The translations under genes were made by a program, and so were the position numbers. A stretch of DNA of 64,000 nt, from positions 434,001-498,000 of the forward strand of contig NC_016025.1 in NCBI RefSeq assembly GCF_000226295.1, read 5' to 3'. The stretch comes from Chloracidobacterium thermophilum B (lineage in GTDB: Bacteria; Acidobacteriota; Blastocatellia; Chloracidobacteriales; Chloracidobacteriaceae). Of this stretch, positions 8,902 to 18,424 are shown piece by piece (positions within the stretch are counted from its first letter, which is position 1; every line of letters starts with the position of its first letter). The notes under the pieces are model-generated. The model was not told the origin of the DNA. It did not search any database and saw only the letters and a list, made by a program, of their open reading frames with translations.

Positions 8902-10073
8902 GAGATGTCTTGAAAACCCACGCCGGTCGACTGGCCTTAGCTGGCTTTGTCATGAGTCTGGCCATCGGGTGCCAGAAACCGACGGAAGCGCCGGTCAATC
9001 CGGCCCGGAAAGACGACTGGAAACAGGAAATCCGGGTTGAACCCGTGACCGTCGAACGTGTGCCGCGCGATGAAGTCGTCGCACCCGGCAAGGTCGAACT
9101 CGATCCCAACCGCATTGCGCGCATCATGCTGCCACTGCCCGGACGCATTACGGAAGTGCGTGTCCGGGTAGGCGATGCTGTCCGGGCCGGCCAACCGCTG
9201 GTGACGCTGGAAAGCCCGGACGTGGCAGAAGCCATCGGGGCGCTGCGGCAGGCTGAAGCCAATCTCGTGCAGGCCCGGGCTGGTCTGGCGCAGGCCGAAG
9301 CGGCGCTGGCCAAAGCCGAGCAGGATGCCGAACGCGCCAAAGACCTCTACGAACACCGGGCCATTGCCCAGAAGGAAGTTCTGGCGGCGGACAACGTTGT
9401 GGTGCAGTCCCGCGCAGCGGTTGAGCAGGCCCGCGCCGTCGTGGCGCAGGCCGAAGCCGGCCGGGAACAGGTGCGCCGGCGGCTCGAAACCCTTGGGCTG
9501 GATGACAGCGGACGCGAACAGCGCATTACCGTCCGCGCCCCGCTCAACGGCAAGGTCCTTGAACTCGCCGTGGTTCCCGGCGAGTACCGTACCGATACGT
9601 CCGTGTCGCTGATGACCATCGCCGACCTGAGTCGGCTGGTCGTCACGGCCAACGTCCCGGAAGCCAACCTCTACCTTGTGGAGGTGGGTGAAAACGTCGA
9701 AGTCGAACTGACGGCTTTTCCCAACGAACGTTTCACCGGGCGGGTCATCCGCATTGCCGACACCATTGACCCCCAGACCCGGACGGCGCGGGTCATTGTG
9801 GAACTCACTTCCGGCGTACAGCGGCTGCGCCCGGACATGTTCGCCCGTCTCCGCCTCTCTGACGCCCCGACGCCGCTGCCGGTGATTCCGAAAGCGGCAG
9901 TCGTGGAACGGGAAGGTGTCACCGGTGTCTTTGTTGAACGGGAAGCGGGCAGGTTTGACTGGCGTCCCGTGCGGGTGGGCGTGGCGCTTGGCGAGCGGGT
10001 CGCCGTGCTCGAAGGTCTCCGGCCGGAGGAACGGGTGGTGGTCGGGGGAACGATGCTGCTGTACCGCAATTGA
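8898..10073 (+). CDS. CzcB-like periplasmic adaptor lipoprotein
   Basis: 391 aa. The N-terminus carries a lipoprotein signal with lipobox LAIGC. A lipoyl-like half (LPLPGRITEVRVRVGDAVRAGQPLVTLESPD) precedes a long coiled-coil hairpin rich in Ala/Gln/Arg. The second lipoyl half (ITVRAPLNGKVLELAVVPGEY) and beta-barrel domain follow. It is the membrane-fusion adaptor between the RND pump and the TolC-like channel. There are no His-rich metal-binding extensions of the kind seen in some CzcB proteins. Confidence 0.87.
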   Translation: MRDVLKTHAGRLALAGFVMSLAIGCQKPTEAPVNPARKDDWKQEIRVEPVTVERVPRDEVVAPGKVELDPNRIARIMLPLPGRITEVRVRVGDAVRAGQPLVTLESPDVAEAIGALRQAEANLVQARAGLAQAEAALAKAEQDAERAKDLYEHRAIAQKEVLAADNVVVQSRAAVEQARAVVAQAEAGREQVRRRLETLGLDDSGREQRITVRAPLNGKVLELAVVPGEYRTDTSVSLMTIADLSRLVVTANVPEANLYLVEVGENVEVELTAFPNERFTGRVIRIADTIDPQTRTARVIVELTSGVQRLRPDMFARLRLSDAPTPLPVIPKAAVVEREGVTGVFVEREAGRFDWRPVRVGVALGERVAVLEGLRPEERVVVGGTMLLYRN

Positions 10074-10086
10074 AGCGAGGGCAACC

Positions 10087-13000
10087 ATGATTGAACTTCC
10101 AAATCTGGCGCTGCGCTACCGCGCCGCTGTCCTGGCCGCAGCCCTGCTGCTCATCGGCGCCGGCGTCTGGGCGTTTCAGAACCTCAAGGTCGAGGCATAC
10201 CCGGACATTTCCGATACGGGTGTCGTCGTCATCACCCAGTTTCCCGGCAATGCCGCCGAAGAAGTCGAGCAGCAGGTCACTATCCCCATCGAACGCGCCC
10301 TGAACAACACGCCCAAGGTCATCGGCCGCCGTTCCCGGACGATCTTCGGGCTGTCCGTCGTCGAGCTGACCTTTGACGACGGCGTGGATGATTACTTCGC
10401 CCGGCAGCTTGTGCTCGAACGGCTGCGGGATGCCGAACTGCCGGAAGGCGTACAGCCGGGACTGGGGCCGCTGACGTCGGGCATTGGCGAAATGTACCGC
10501 TACCGGCTCGACGGCGACGGCATCCCGGAAATGAAGCTGCGCGAGCTTCAGGACTGGGTGGTGCTGCCGCGTCTGCTCCAGGTGCCGGGCGTGGCGGATG
10601 TGGCCACCTTTGGCGGGCTGGTCAAGACCTACCGCGTGGAACTTGACCCGCTGAAGCTGGAAAAATTCGCCCTCACGGCCAAGCAGGTGGCCGACGCCAT
10701 CAGCGCCAACAACCGCAATGCCGGCGGTGGCATCGTGGACAATCAGCAGCAGAGCCTGGTCGTGCGTGGCGTCGGGCTGGTTCGCTCCCGGCAGGACATT
10801 GAACGCATTGTCATCGGGGCCTTTGATGGTGTCCCCCTGTTTGTCCGGGATGTGGCGCAGGTGAGCATCGCCCCGGCGCTGCAAACCGGTATTTTCGGCT
10901 ATGACGACGTATCCGGCGGCGTCGAGGGCATTGTGCTGTTGCGCCGGTGGGAAAATCCAAGCGACACGCTGGCCGCGCTCAAGGAAGCCATTGCCGAACT
11001 CAACACCCAGCTTGCCCCGCAGGGTGTCCGCCTCGTGACCGTCTATGACCGGGGGGAACTGGTTTCCAACACCCTGCGTACCGTCTCGCGGACACTCATT
11101 GAAGGGCTTATCGTCGTTACGCTCGTGCTGTTTTTCTTCCTGGGCGACGTGCGGGCGGCGCTGCTGACGGCTATCACCATCCCGCTGTCGCTGCTGTTTG
11201 CCTTTGTCTGTCTGAAGCTGGCCGGCATTCCTGCCAATCTGTTGAGTCTGGGGGCGCTCGATTTCGGCATCATCGTGGACGGCACGCTGGTCATGGTGGA
11301 GCACATCGTGCACCGGCTGGCGGATGACCGGCATTCCCGGCGAAGTGTGTTTGAAACCGTCCGGCGGGCGGCGCTCGACATCGAGCGGCCGGTGTTTTTT
11401 TCCATGGTCATTCTGATTTCCGCCTACCTGCCGCTGTTCACCATGGAGCGGGTCGAGTACCGGTTGTTTGGCCCTATGGCGTTTACCGTGTGCAGTGCGC
11501 TGCTGGGGTCACTCGTGCTGTCCCTGACGCTGACGCCGGTGCTGGCCAGCTACTGGCTGACGCGCAGTGTGCGGACGTGGGAAAACCCGGTTGTCCGGTG
11601 GCTGCGGCAGGGCTATGCCGCTGCGCTGGAAGTGACCCTGGCGCGCCCCTGGCTCACCGTGGGGGCTGCCGGCGCCATCGTGCTGGTTGGACTTGGCATC
11701 GGGCTGCGCCTTGGGACGGAGTTCCTGCCGCAGCTCGATGAAGGCGTCATCTGGATTCGCGCCAACCTGCCGCCTGGCATTTCCCTGACGGAATCGGCTC
11801 GCACGGCCAATCGCATCCGTGCGCTGATTCGGGAATTTCCAGAGGTTTCCGGCGTCATCTCCCAGAGTGGGCGCAATGACGACGGCACCGACCCCTTCGG
11901 TCCCAACCGCAACGAACTGCTGGTCAACCTGCACCCTTACGAAAGCTGGACGACCGGCCGCACCAAGGCCCAACTCGTGGCCGAGATGTCACGCCGGTTG
12001 GAAGCCAGCATTCCCGGAGCGACCTTCAACTTCACCCAGCCCATCATTGACACCTCGACCGAAATGGCCACCGGATCGAGTGCCGACCTGGCCATCATTC
12101 TGCGCGGCCCCGATCTGAAGCAGTTGCGGGAGCTGGCCAAACAAACCCTGGCCATTGTCCGGCAGATTCCGGGCGCGGCTGACAGCTCCATTGAACAGGA
12201 AGCCGACCAGCCGCAACTGCGGCTGCGCGTCAACCGGGAAGAAGTGGCGCGCTACGGCATCAACGTGGCTGATGTACAGGACCTCATCGAGCTGGCCATC
12301 GGCGGCCGGCCGGTGGGCGTGGTGTTTGAGGGCGAGCGGCGGTTTGACATCGTCGTCCGCTACACACCGGAAGCCCGCGCCAGCACGGCCACGATTGGCA
12401 AGCTTCTGGTGCCGACGGCCGATGGCGGGCGCATTCCCCTGTCGCAACTTGCTGAAATTGCCGTCGTGGAAGGGGCCAGCATCATTGCCCGGCGTGAAAA
12501 CCAGCGCCAGGTGACGGTGCGCACCAACATCCGGGGACGTGACCAGGGCGGCTTTGTCCGCGAAGCCCAGCAGGCTGTAGCCGCCCAGGTCAACCTGCCT
12601 GAAGGCTACGCCGTCGAGTGGGGCGGACAGTTCGAGAACCTCACCCGCGCGCGGGCGCGGCTGACCATCGTGCTGCCGGTGACGCTGGCCATCATTTTCG
12701 GGCTGCTGTTTATGACGTTCGGCCGGGCGCGGGATGCTGGCATCGTGCTCGCCAGCGTTCCCTTTGCGCTCGTCGGCGGGCTGGTGGCCCTGTGGCTGCG
12801 CAATATCAACCTGAGCGTTTCGGCCGCCGTTGGTTTCATTTCCCTGTTTGGCGTCGCGGTGATGAGCGGCGTGCTCATCGTGTCGGAAATCAACCGCCTG
12901 CGTGAAGTTGAGGGGCTGTCCGTACGGGACGCCATTTTCACCGGCGCCTGTCAGCAGATGCGGCCGGTGCTGATGATGCTCATCGTGGCACTGCTGGGGA

Positions 13001-13182
13001 TGATTCCGGCAGCGCGCGCCGTCGGAATCGGCTCGGATGTCCAGCGTCCGCTGGCGACCGTCGTCGTGGGCGGTCTCTTTTCGGCCCTGATTCTGACGCT
13101 GCTGGCTCTGCCCAGCCTGTATGCTGTTCTCGTCGCCGAGGAGAAGCCGCCACTTCCCGAAACCACAGTGCCGCCCGCCTGA
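10087..13182 (+). CDS. czcA: CzcA-type heavy-metal RND efflux pump
   Basis: 1031 aa, normal for RND permeases, with 12 expected membrane helices in two halves. TM4 carries LDFGIIVDGTLVMVEH, in which D392, D398 and E405 match the spacing of CzcA D402, D408 and E415. This is the charge pattern of divalent-cation pumps (Co/Zn/Cd/Ni) and not of the monovalent Cu/Ag CusA type. An in-frame start lies far upstream, but the ATG at 10087 sits after GAGG and begins the canonical MIELPNLALRYR N-terminus. It is in one operon with the channel and adaptor genes. No metal regulator is visible beside it. Confidence 0.9.
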   Translation: MIELPNLALRYRAAVLAAALLLIGAGVWAFQNLKVEAYPDISDTGVVVITQFPGNAAEEVEQQVTIPIERALNNTPKVIGRRSRTIFGLSVVELTFDDGVDDYFARQLVLERLRDAELPEGVQPGLGPLTSGIGEMYRYRLDGDGIPEMKLRELQDWVVLPRLLQVPGVADVATFGGLVKTYRVELDPLKLEKFALTAKQVADAISANNRNAGGGIVDNQQQSLVVRGVGLVRSRQDIERIVIGAFDGVPLFVRDVAQVSIAPALQTGIFGYDDVSGGVEGIVLLRRWENPSDTLAALKEAIAELNTQLAPQGVRLVTVYDRGELVSNTLRTVSRTLIEGLIVVTLVLFFFLGDVRAALLTAITIPLSLLFAFVCLKLAGIPANLLSLGALDFGIIVDGTLVMVEHIVHRLADDRHSRRSVFETVRRAALDIERPVFFSMVILISAYLPLFTMERVEYRLFGPMAFTVCSALLGSLVLSLTLTPVLASYWLTRSVRTWENPVVRWLRQGYAAALEVTLARPWLTVGAAGAIVLVGLGIGLRLGTEFLPQLDEGVIWIRANLPPGISLTESARTANRIRALIREFPEVSGVISQSGRNDDGTDPFGPNRNELLVNLHPYESWTTGRTKAQLVAEMSRRLEASIPGATFNFTQPIIDTSTEMATGSSADLAIILRGPDLKQLRELAKQTLAIVRQIPGAADSSIEQEADQPQLRLRVNREEVARYGINVADVQDLIELAIGGRPVGVVFEGERRFDIVVRYTPEARASTATIGKLLVPTADGGRIPLSQLAEIAVVEGASIIARRENQRQVTVRTNIRGRDQGGFVREAQQAVAAQVNLPEGYAVEWGGQFENLTRARARLTIVLPVTLAIIFGLLFMTFGRARDAGIVLASVPFALVGGLVALWLRNINLSVSAAVGFISLFGVAVMSGVLIVSEINRLREVEGLSVRDAIFTGACQQMRPVLMMLIVALLGMIPAARAVGIGSDVQRPLATVVVGGLFSALILTLLALPSLYAVLVAEEKPPLPETTVPPA

Positions 13183-13226
13183 TGTCCGGCAAGCGCCGCT
13201 GGAGCGGCAACCCGCCGTCTTGCCGC

Positions 13227-13745
13227 CTAGGCCTTGGGCAGAGCGTGCTGGCAGAGGTACTTGAAAATGCCCTTCGAGGAAAGGAAACCGATGGGCTTGT
13301 CCTCGTCGTCCACAATCGGCACGTGGCGGTACTTGTGCATCGCCATGAGATTGAGCGTCTTGGCCAGGGTATCGCCGTGCCGCACAACGCCGGGGTTGGG
13401 CGTCATGATGGTATCCACCGGCGTGGCGTCCAGCTCGGTGATGCGGTTGGCAACCTTGTAGAGCATGTCGCGCTCGGTCACGATGCCGACCAGCTTCCCG
13501 CCACGGACGATCATCGCGCAGCCAAACCGCTTTTCCTGCATGGCGCGCAGGGTGGCCCCAATCGAAGTGCCCACCTCGACCGTAATGGCCGGATAGGGAA
13601 AGAGACGGTCAATGGTGTCTTCGGCCAGGGGCTGCTGAATCGGAAGCTCCGGCTCATCCATCTCCACGGCTGTGAGGTCAGAGCCACAGGCCTCACAGGT
13701 TTCTGCGCCAGGCAGGTTTTCAAAGCCACAAGCCGGACACTTCAT
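13227..13745 (-). CDS. Zinc-ribbon plus tandem CBS domain protein
   Basis: 172 aa. The N-terminal zinc ribbon has two CxxC knuckles (CPACG and CEACG). After a short linker come two CBS motifs (IGATLRAMQEKRFGCAMIV...GIVTERDML and TLAKTLNLMAMHKYRHVPIVD...GFLSSKGI). CBS pairs bind adenine nucleotides and commonly act as energy-state sensors. The ATG at 13745 is chosen because an excellent GGAGG lies just upstream. The gene is convergent with czcA and follows the end of the other efflux operon by chance or as a late member; no target is evident. Confidence 0.8.
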   Translation of the reverse strand: MKCPACGFENLPGAETCEACGSDLTAVEMDEPELPIQQPLAEDTIDRLFPYPAITVEVGTSIGATLRAMQEKRFGCAMIVRGGKLVGIVTERDMLYKVANRITELDATPVDTIMTPNPGVVRHGDTLAKTLNLMAMHKYRHVPIVDDEDKPIGFLSSKGIFKYLCQHALPKA

Positions 13746-13859
13746 GACGGCCTTTCCTCCACGGTGGGAATGGCACGCACCGAACAGACCAGGTTGGCAA
13801 CGTGCAGGAGACAGCAGACTAACACGGCGCACGGTGTGGCGTCACCCTCTGAAATGGCC

Positions 13860-15266
13860 TCACCACTGAAACTGCTCAATCGTGCCCAGGGCCAAAGCCC
13901 AGTTGACGCGCGTCATGACGTGCTGCGCCAATGCCTGAATCCGCGCAGTGCGGGCCTGACTGAGCGCCGACTGCGCCCGGATGACCTCCAGGTTGTCGGC
14001 CACACCGGCGGCAAAGCGTTCTTCGGCAAGTTCGACTTCACGCTGCGCCAGTGTCACAGCCTGCTCGGCTGCGGCAACCTGCTCCGCTGCGGCCGACAGC
14101 AGGACCACGGCCAGCCGTACCTCCTGCTCGACCTGCCGCTGGACATCGGCAACCTCCAACTCACGCTGGCGGGCCCGGCTCTTTTCGGCCACCAGCCGGC
14201 CAAACGAAGCGCCACCGTTGAACACCGGAACGTTGACCCGCACCCCGAACGTGCGCGTCGGCAGGGCAAAGCGGTTCGGGCGCACGCCGTTCAGGCCATA
14301 GTCAGCGAAAACTTCAACCGAGGGGAGATGTTCGGCCGCCACGGCCGCCTGTTCCCGGGTGGCCGCTTCGTACTGAAGCCGGGCCAGGACGACTTCAAGC
14401 CGTTGCCGCAGCGCTGCCGACTGGGCGGTGGCCACGTCCGGCGTGGATACGGGGACGAACCGCAGCTCGCCGGTCAGGGTCAGTTCGGCGTCGGCCGGTA
14501 CGGCCATGAGCCGCCGCAACCGCGCCTGGGCCTGCTCCAGCTCAACCTGCGCCTGCGCCCGGCGGGCATCTTCCTCGGCCAGGCGGACGCCGGCCCGAAC
14601 AACATCGAGCTGGGTGGCCAGTCCGGCCGCGCGCTGTTCCTGCGCCAGATGCACCAGAGCGCGCGCCGTCACGATTTCGCGCTCAGCGGCGCTGACCAGC
14701 GATTGTGCGCGCAGCACATCCAGATAGGCCAGCAGGACTTCGCCGGTGATCTGTTGCCGCACGAGCTGCGCTTCCACTTCAGCGGCCTGGCGGGCCGTCT
14801 GCGTGGCGCGATGGCGCTGCACGGCCGACCAGTCAAACAACTGCTGCGCAAGCTGCAAGCGGGCGTCAAACGTGTCAAAGACGATGATGGAACTGATGCC
14901 CGGCAGGAAACCGCCCAATCCCTGTGCGGCCAGGTTGATGGCGGAATTGGCGCGTGTCACCACGCCACTGAGGTTGGGCAGCAGCGCCGCACGGGCTTCG
15001 AGGGCGCGTCCCCTGGCTTCCTCCCGGCGCTCGGCGGCAAGGCGCACCGAAGTTTCGCCGGCCAGCGCCATTTCCACGGCGCGCGCCGGGGACAGTGGAC
15101 GTGGGGCGTGACCGCCAGCCGGCGGATACACGACGCCCGGCACCGGCAGACGGCGTACCGGCGGCAGGTGCTGCGCCGGGGCGCTGTTGCCGGACAGGGC
15201 CACCCCAATGATGACAGGCAGCCAGACGTGTCGGGACAGGAACATGGCCGTTTCTTGCCTCCACAT
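13860..15266 (-). CDS. TolC-family outer-membrane channel of drug efflux operon
   Basis: 468 aa with a signal peptide (LPVIIGVALSGNSAPAQ) and two TolC repeats (SPARAVEMALAGETSVRLAAE and VTLAQREVELAEERFAAGVADNLEVI). The start at 15266 is 10 bases after the RND pump stop, with a GGAGG ribosome site between them. It should provide the outer-membrane exit for the RND pump upstream. Its role with that pump follows from gene order. Confidence 0.86.
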   Translation of the reverse strand: MWRQETAMFLSRHVWLPVIIGVALSGNSAPAQHLPPVRRLPVPGVVYPPAGGHAPRPLSPARAVEMALAGETSVRLAAERREEARGRALEARAALLPNLSGVVTRANSAINLAAQGLGGFLPGISSIIVFDTFDARLQLAQQLFDWSAVQRHRATQTARQAAEVEAQLVRQQITGEVLLAYLDVLRAQSLVSAAEREIVTARALVHLAQEQRAAGLATQLDVVRAGVRLAEEDARRAQAQVELEQAQARLRRLMAVPADAELTLTGELRFVPVSTPDVATAQSAALRQRLEVVLARLQYEAATREQAAVAAEHLPSVEVFADYGLNGVRPNRFALPTRTFGVRVNVPVFNGGASFGRLVAEKSRARQRELEVADVQRQVEQEVRLAVVLLSAAAEQVAAAEQAVTLAQREVELAEERFAAGVADNLEVIRAQSALSQARTARIQALAQHVMTRVNWALALGTIEQFQW

Positions 15267-15276
15267 GTTTACCTCC

Positions 15277-18200
15277 TCAGTCGTGGGCAGCCGATTTCAC
15301 GGACGGCTCACTGCCCAGGCTTCGGCGTGGCCGGAACCAGCGGCGGCGGGCGAGCCAGGCCGCCAGATCGTCAAACAGGGCATAGAAGGCCGGCACGGCC
15401 AGCAGCGTCAGCAGCAGACACAGCGATTGGCCGCCAATGACGAGAACGGAAATCGAACGGTTGCTGCTTGCGCCGGGCCCGCGTGAAAGCGCCAGCGGGA
15501 ACATGCCGGCGACAAAAGCCAGCGTGGTCATCAGGATGGGGCGCAGCCGGTCACAGTTCGCCTGAATGATGGCCGCATCGCGCGCCCAGCCGGCCCGCCG
15601 CAGGCCGTTCATGTGGTCAATCTGCAGGATGGCGTTCTTTTTGACGACGGCAAACAGCACGAGGACCCCCAGCCCGACGAAGAGATTGACGTTCTGCCCA
15701 ACAGCCAGCAGGGAGACGAGGCCAAACGGGAGCGCCAGCGGGAGCGTCAGCAGAATGGTCACGGGATGGATGAACGACTCGAACTGGGCGGCCAGAACGA
15801 CATACATCAGGACGAAAGTCAGCCCGAAAGCGATGGCAAAGTAGTAGGCGGATTCCGCCATGTCTTTGGCATCCCCGGCAAAGACCCGCTCGTAGCCGGG
15901 GGCCAGTTCGAGCGCCTGGAACGCGGCATCAATTTGTTCGGTGGCCGCCGAAAGTGAATACCCGGCGGCGACATTCGCCAGAACGGTGACATAGCGCTGG
16001 CGGTTGAGGCGCTCGATGGCCACCGGCCCCGTCCCTTCAACAAGGCGCACCAGGCCGGACAGTGGCACGGGCGCGCCCTTGGCCGTCGGCACGGCAATTG
16101 CCCCCAGACGTTCCGGCAGGCTGCGAAAGGCATCCGTTGCGCGCAGCCGGATGCGCGGCCGGTCAGCGGCCGCTCCGGCGTCGGCCGCCAGCGTACCGAC
16201 TTCCACCCCGGCCACCAGCAGGTTGAGCGTGGTGGCCACGTCTTCGACGGCGACACCGAGATCAGCCGCCCGCGCCCGGTCAACGACCAGGCGCAGTTCC
16301 GGCGCGCCCAGCACGAGCGTCGAGTTGACATCCACCACCCCCGGCATCCGGCGCATGGCTTCCATGAGACGTTCGGCGTACAGCGCCAGCGGCTCCAGTT
16401 CGGGGCCGCGCAACACATACTGGATCGTCGCGTTTTCATAGCCCCCGCCGGCAAAAGGCGTAATCGGCTGCACACTGGTACGCACCTGTGCGGCATAGGG
16501 CCGCAGACGTTCGCGTGCCAGCCCGATGAGTTCCCTCTGCGAGGCGGTGCGTTCCGCCAGAGGTCTCAGCTTGACGTAGATGTAGCCACGGGAAGCCACG
16601 GGTGGATCGCCGCTTCCGGCCGTCGTCAGGGTGTGGGCGACGCCGGGCAGGGTACGCAGATCGGCCGCGATGCGCTCGACCAGCAGGCTCATGGCAGCGA
16701 GGGACGTTCCTTCCGGGGCGCGGAGCGTCACCTCGAACTCCGATTCATCATCCTGGGGGATGAAGTCCTTGCCGATGACGATAAACAGCGGAACAACGGA
16801 AGCCGCCACGCCCAGACACATCAGGGCCACCCATCCGCGCCGGCGAACCGACCAGTCCACCAGCGGCCCGTAATAGCGCGCCGTCCAACCGGCAGCGGCG
16901 GGCCGGTCCGGGTGCGAAACCGCCATGCGGGCGCACAGCATGGGCGTCAGTGTGAAGGAAACGAACATGGAAATGGCGACGGCGGCCGCGGCCGTGATGC
17001 CAAACGGCGCGAGGAAGCGTCCGACGATGCCGCCCATAAAGGCTGTCGGCAGGAAGACGGCCAGCAGCGACAGGGTTGTGGCCAACACAGCCAGTCCGAT
17101 TTCCCGCGTCGCAGCGACTGCGGCTTCAAACGGCGGCAGTCCTTTTTCACGGATGAACCGCTCGATGTTTTCGAGCACGATGATGGCATCGTCAATGACA
17201 ACGCCCACCATGAGCGTCAGTGCCAGCAGTGTGATGGTGTCCAGCGTGTAGCCAAACGTGGCCATGACGCCAAACGCGCCAATGATGGACGTTGGGATGG
17301 CAAGGGCGGCAATGAGTGTCAGCCCCAGGCGCCGGAGAAACACCAGCACCACAAGACATGCCAACAGGCTCCCTTCAAGCAGGTGGGTTTTGACATCGTT
17401 GACAGCGGCTTCGATGAAGATGGACTTGTCGCCGACTTCGGTCACGGTGACTTCCGGGGGCAGACTGGCACGGATTTCGGTCAGCCTGGCCTTGACGGCG
17501 GCAGCCAGCGCCACGGCATTGCCACCGGCCCGTTTGGAGACCTGCACGATGACAGCCGAACGTCCGTCCAGCGCCGTGATGGTACGGGGCAGCGGCGTGG
17601 TTTCCTCGACGTGGGCGACCTCCTCCAGGCAGACGGGATAGGTCTGGCGGTAGGCCAGCGGCAACCGGCGCAGGGTGGCCGCATCCGGGACTTTGCCTGG
17701 GGCGCGCAGGGCCGTTTCGCGCGCGCCCTGCTCCAGCGTCCCGGCCGGGGCGTCACGGTTCTGGCGTTCGATGGCGGCAACGGCGTCGAGTGGCGTCAGG
17801 TCGTAAGCGCGCAGACGCAGCGGATCAAGTGTGACACGCACTTCGGGCTGCACCCCACCGAGCAGCGCCACTCGCCCGACGCCATCGAGGGTTTCCAGTT
17901 GTTCCTTGATCTGGCGTCGTGCTAGACGTGTCGTTTCAACCAGCGGATAGGGAGCGGACACGGCCAGCCGGATGACCGGCGAGGCATTGGTTTCAAACTT
18001 CTGAACCGTAGGCGGTTCAATGGTTTTGGGCAGTTCGGGGATGACAAGGTTGACCTTGTCGCGGACTTCCTGGGCCGCCACGTCGAAGTCCTTGTTGAGT
18101 GAAAACTGGATATTGACCTGCGAGATGCCTTCAACTGAAGTGGAGCGGATTTCTTTGACGCCGCTGATGGCATTGACGGCCGACTCGACTTTTTCCGTGA

Positions 18201-18390
18201 TGTCGCGCTCGATTTCGACGGCCGAAGCACCGGGATTGGCGATGACAACAGTGACAACCGGGAAATCAACATTGGGGAATCTATCCACACCGAGCGTTCC
18301 ATAGCCGACCAGCCCAAAGACGGCAATGGCCACGATGAGCATGGTTGTGAAAACCGGACGCTGAATACAGATTTCAGCCAGCCACTGCAT
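15277..18390 (-). CDS. HAE-1-type RND multidrug efflux pump
   Basis: 1037 aa, AcrB/MexB class length. The N-terminus QRPVFTTMLIVAIAVFG is the conserved TM1. The TM4 proton-relay pair is present in VGVVIDDAIIVLENIERF (adjacent Asp-Asp), which is typical of the HAE-1 drug/lipophile group and distinct from the metal pump at 10087-13182. The partner adaptor gene at 20258-21592 is separated from it by an opposite-strand gene, so this pump now needs its own promoter. The ribosome site before the ATG is weak. Confidence 0.9.
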   Translation of the reverse strand: MQWLAEICIQRPVFTTMLIVAIAVFGLVGYGTLGVDRFPNVDFPVVTVVIANPGASAVEIERDITEKVESAVNAISGVKEIRSTSVEGISQVNIQFSLNKDFDVAAQEVRDKVNLVIPELPKTIEPPTVQKFETNASPVIRLAVSAPYPLVETTRLARRQIKEQLETLDGVGRVALLGGVQPEVRVTLDPLRLRAYDLTPLDAVAAIERQNRDAPAGTLEQGARETALRAPGKVPDAATLRRLPLAYRQTYPVCLEEVAHVEETTPLPRTITALDGRSAVIVQVSKRAGGNAVALAAAVKARLTEIRASLPPEVTVTEVGDKSIFIEAAVNDVKTHLLEGSLLACLVVLVFLRRLGLTLIAALAIPTSIIGAFGVMATFGYTLDTITLLALTLMVGVVIDDAIIVLENIERFIREKGLPPFEAAVAATREIGLAVLATTLSLLAVFLPTAFMGGIVGRFLAPFGITAAAAVAISMFVSFTLTPMLCARMAVSHPDRPAAAGWTARYYGPLVDWSVRRRGWVALMCLGVAASVVPLFIVIGKDFIPQDDESEFEVTLRAPEGTSLAAMSLLVERIAADLRTLPGVAHTLTTAGSGDPPVASRGYIYVKLRPLAERTASQRELIGLARERLRPYAAQVRTSVQPITPFAGGGYENATIQYVLRGPELEPLALYAERLMEAMRRMPGVVDVNSTLVLGAPELRLVVDRARAADLGVAVEDVATTLNLLVAGVEVGTLAADAGAAADRPRIRLRATDAFRSLPERLGAIAVPTAKGAPVPLSGLVRLVEGTGPVAIERLNRQRYVTVLANVAAGYSLSAATEQIDAAFQALELAPGYERVFAGDAKDMAESAYYFAIAFGLTFVLMYVVLAAQFESFIHPVTILLTLPLALPFGLVSLLAVGQNVNLFVGLGVLVLFAVVKKNAILQIDHMNGLRRAGWARDAAIIQANCDRLRPILMTTLAFVAGMFPLALSRGPGASSNRSISVLVIGGQSLCLLLTLLAVPAFYALFDDLAAWLARRRWFRPRRSLGSEPSVKSAAHD

Positions 18391-18424
18391 TTTCTAGTCT
18401 GAATATTCCAGGTTGAGGAATAAA

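Noticed and set aside
13195-13208. Hairpin after czcA as a terminator
   Set aside because: The stem is only five base pairs and has no T tract.
13182-15440. 752-codon plus-strand open frame
   Set aside because: It is the reverse shadow of the CBS and TolC genes; its translation has no family motif and is Arg/Gly/His-rich.
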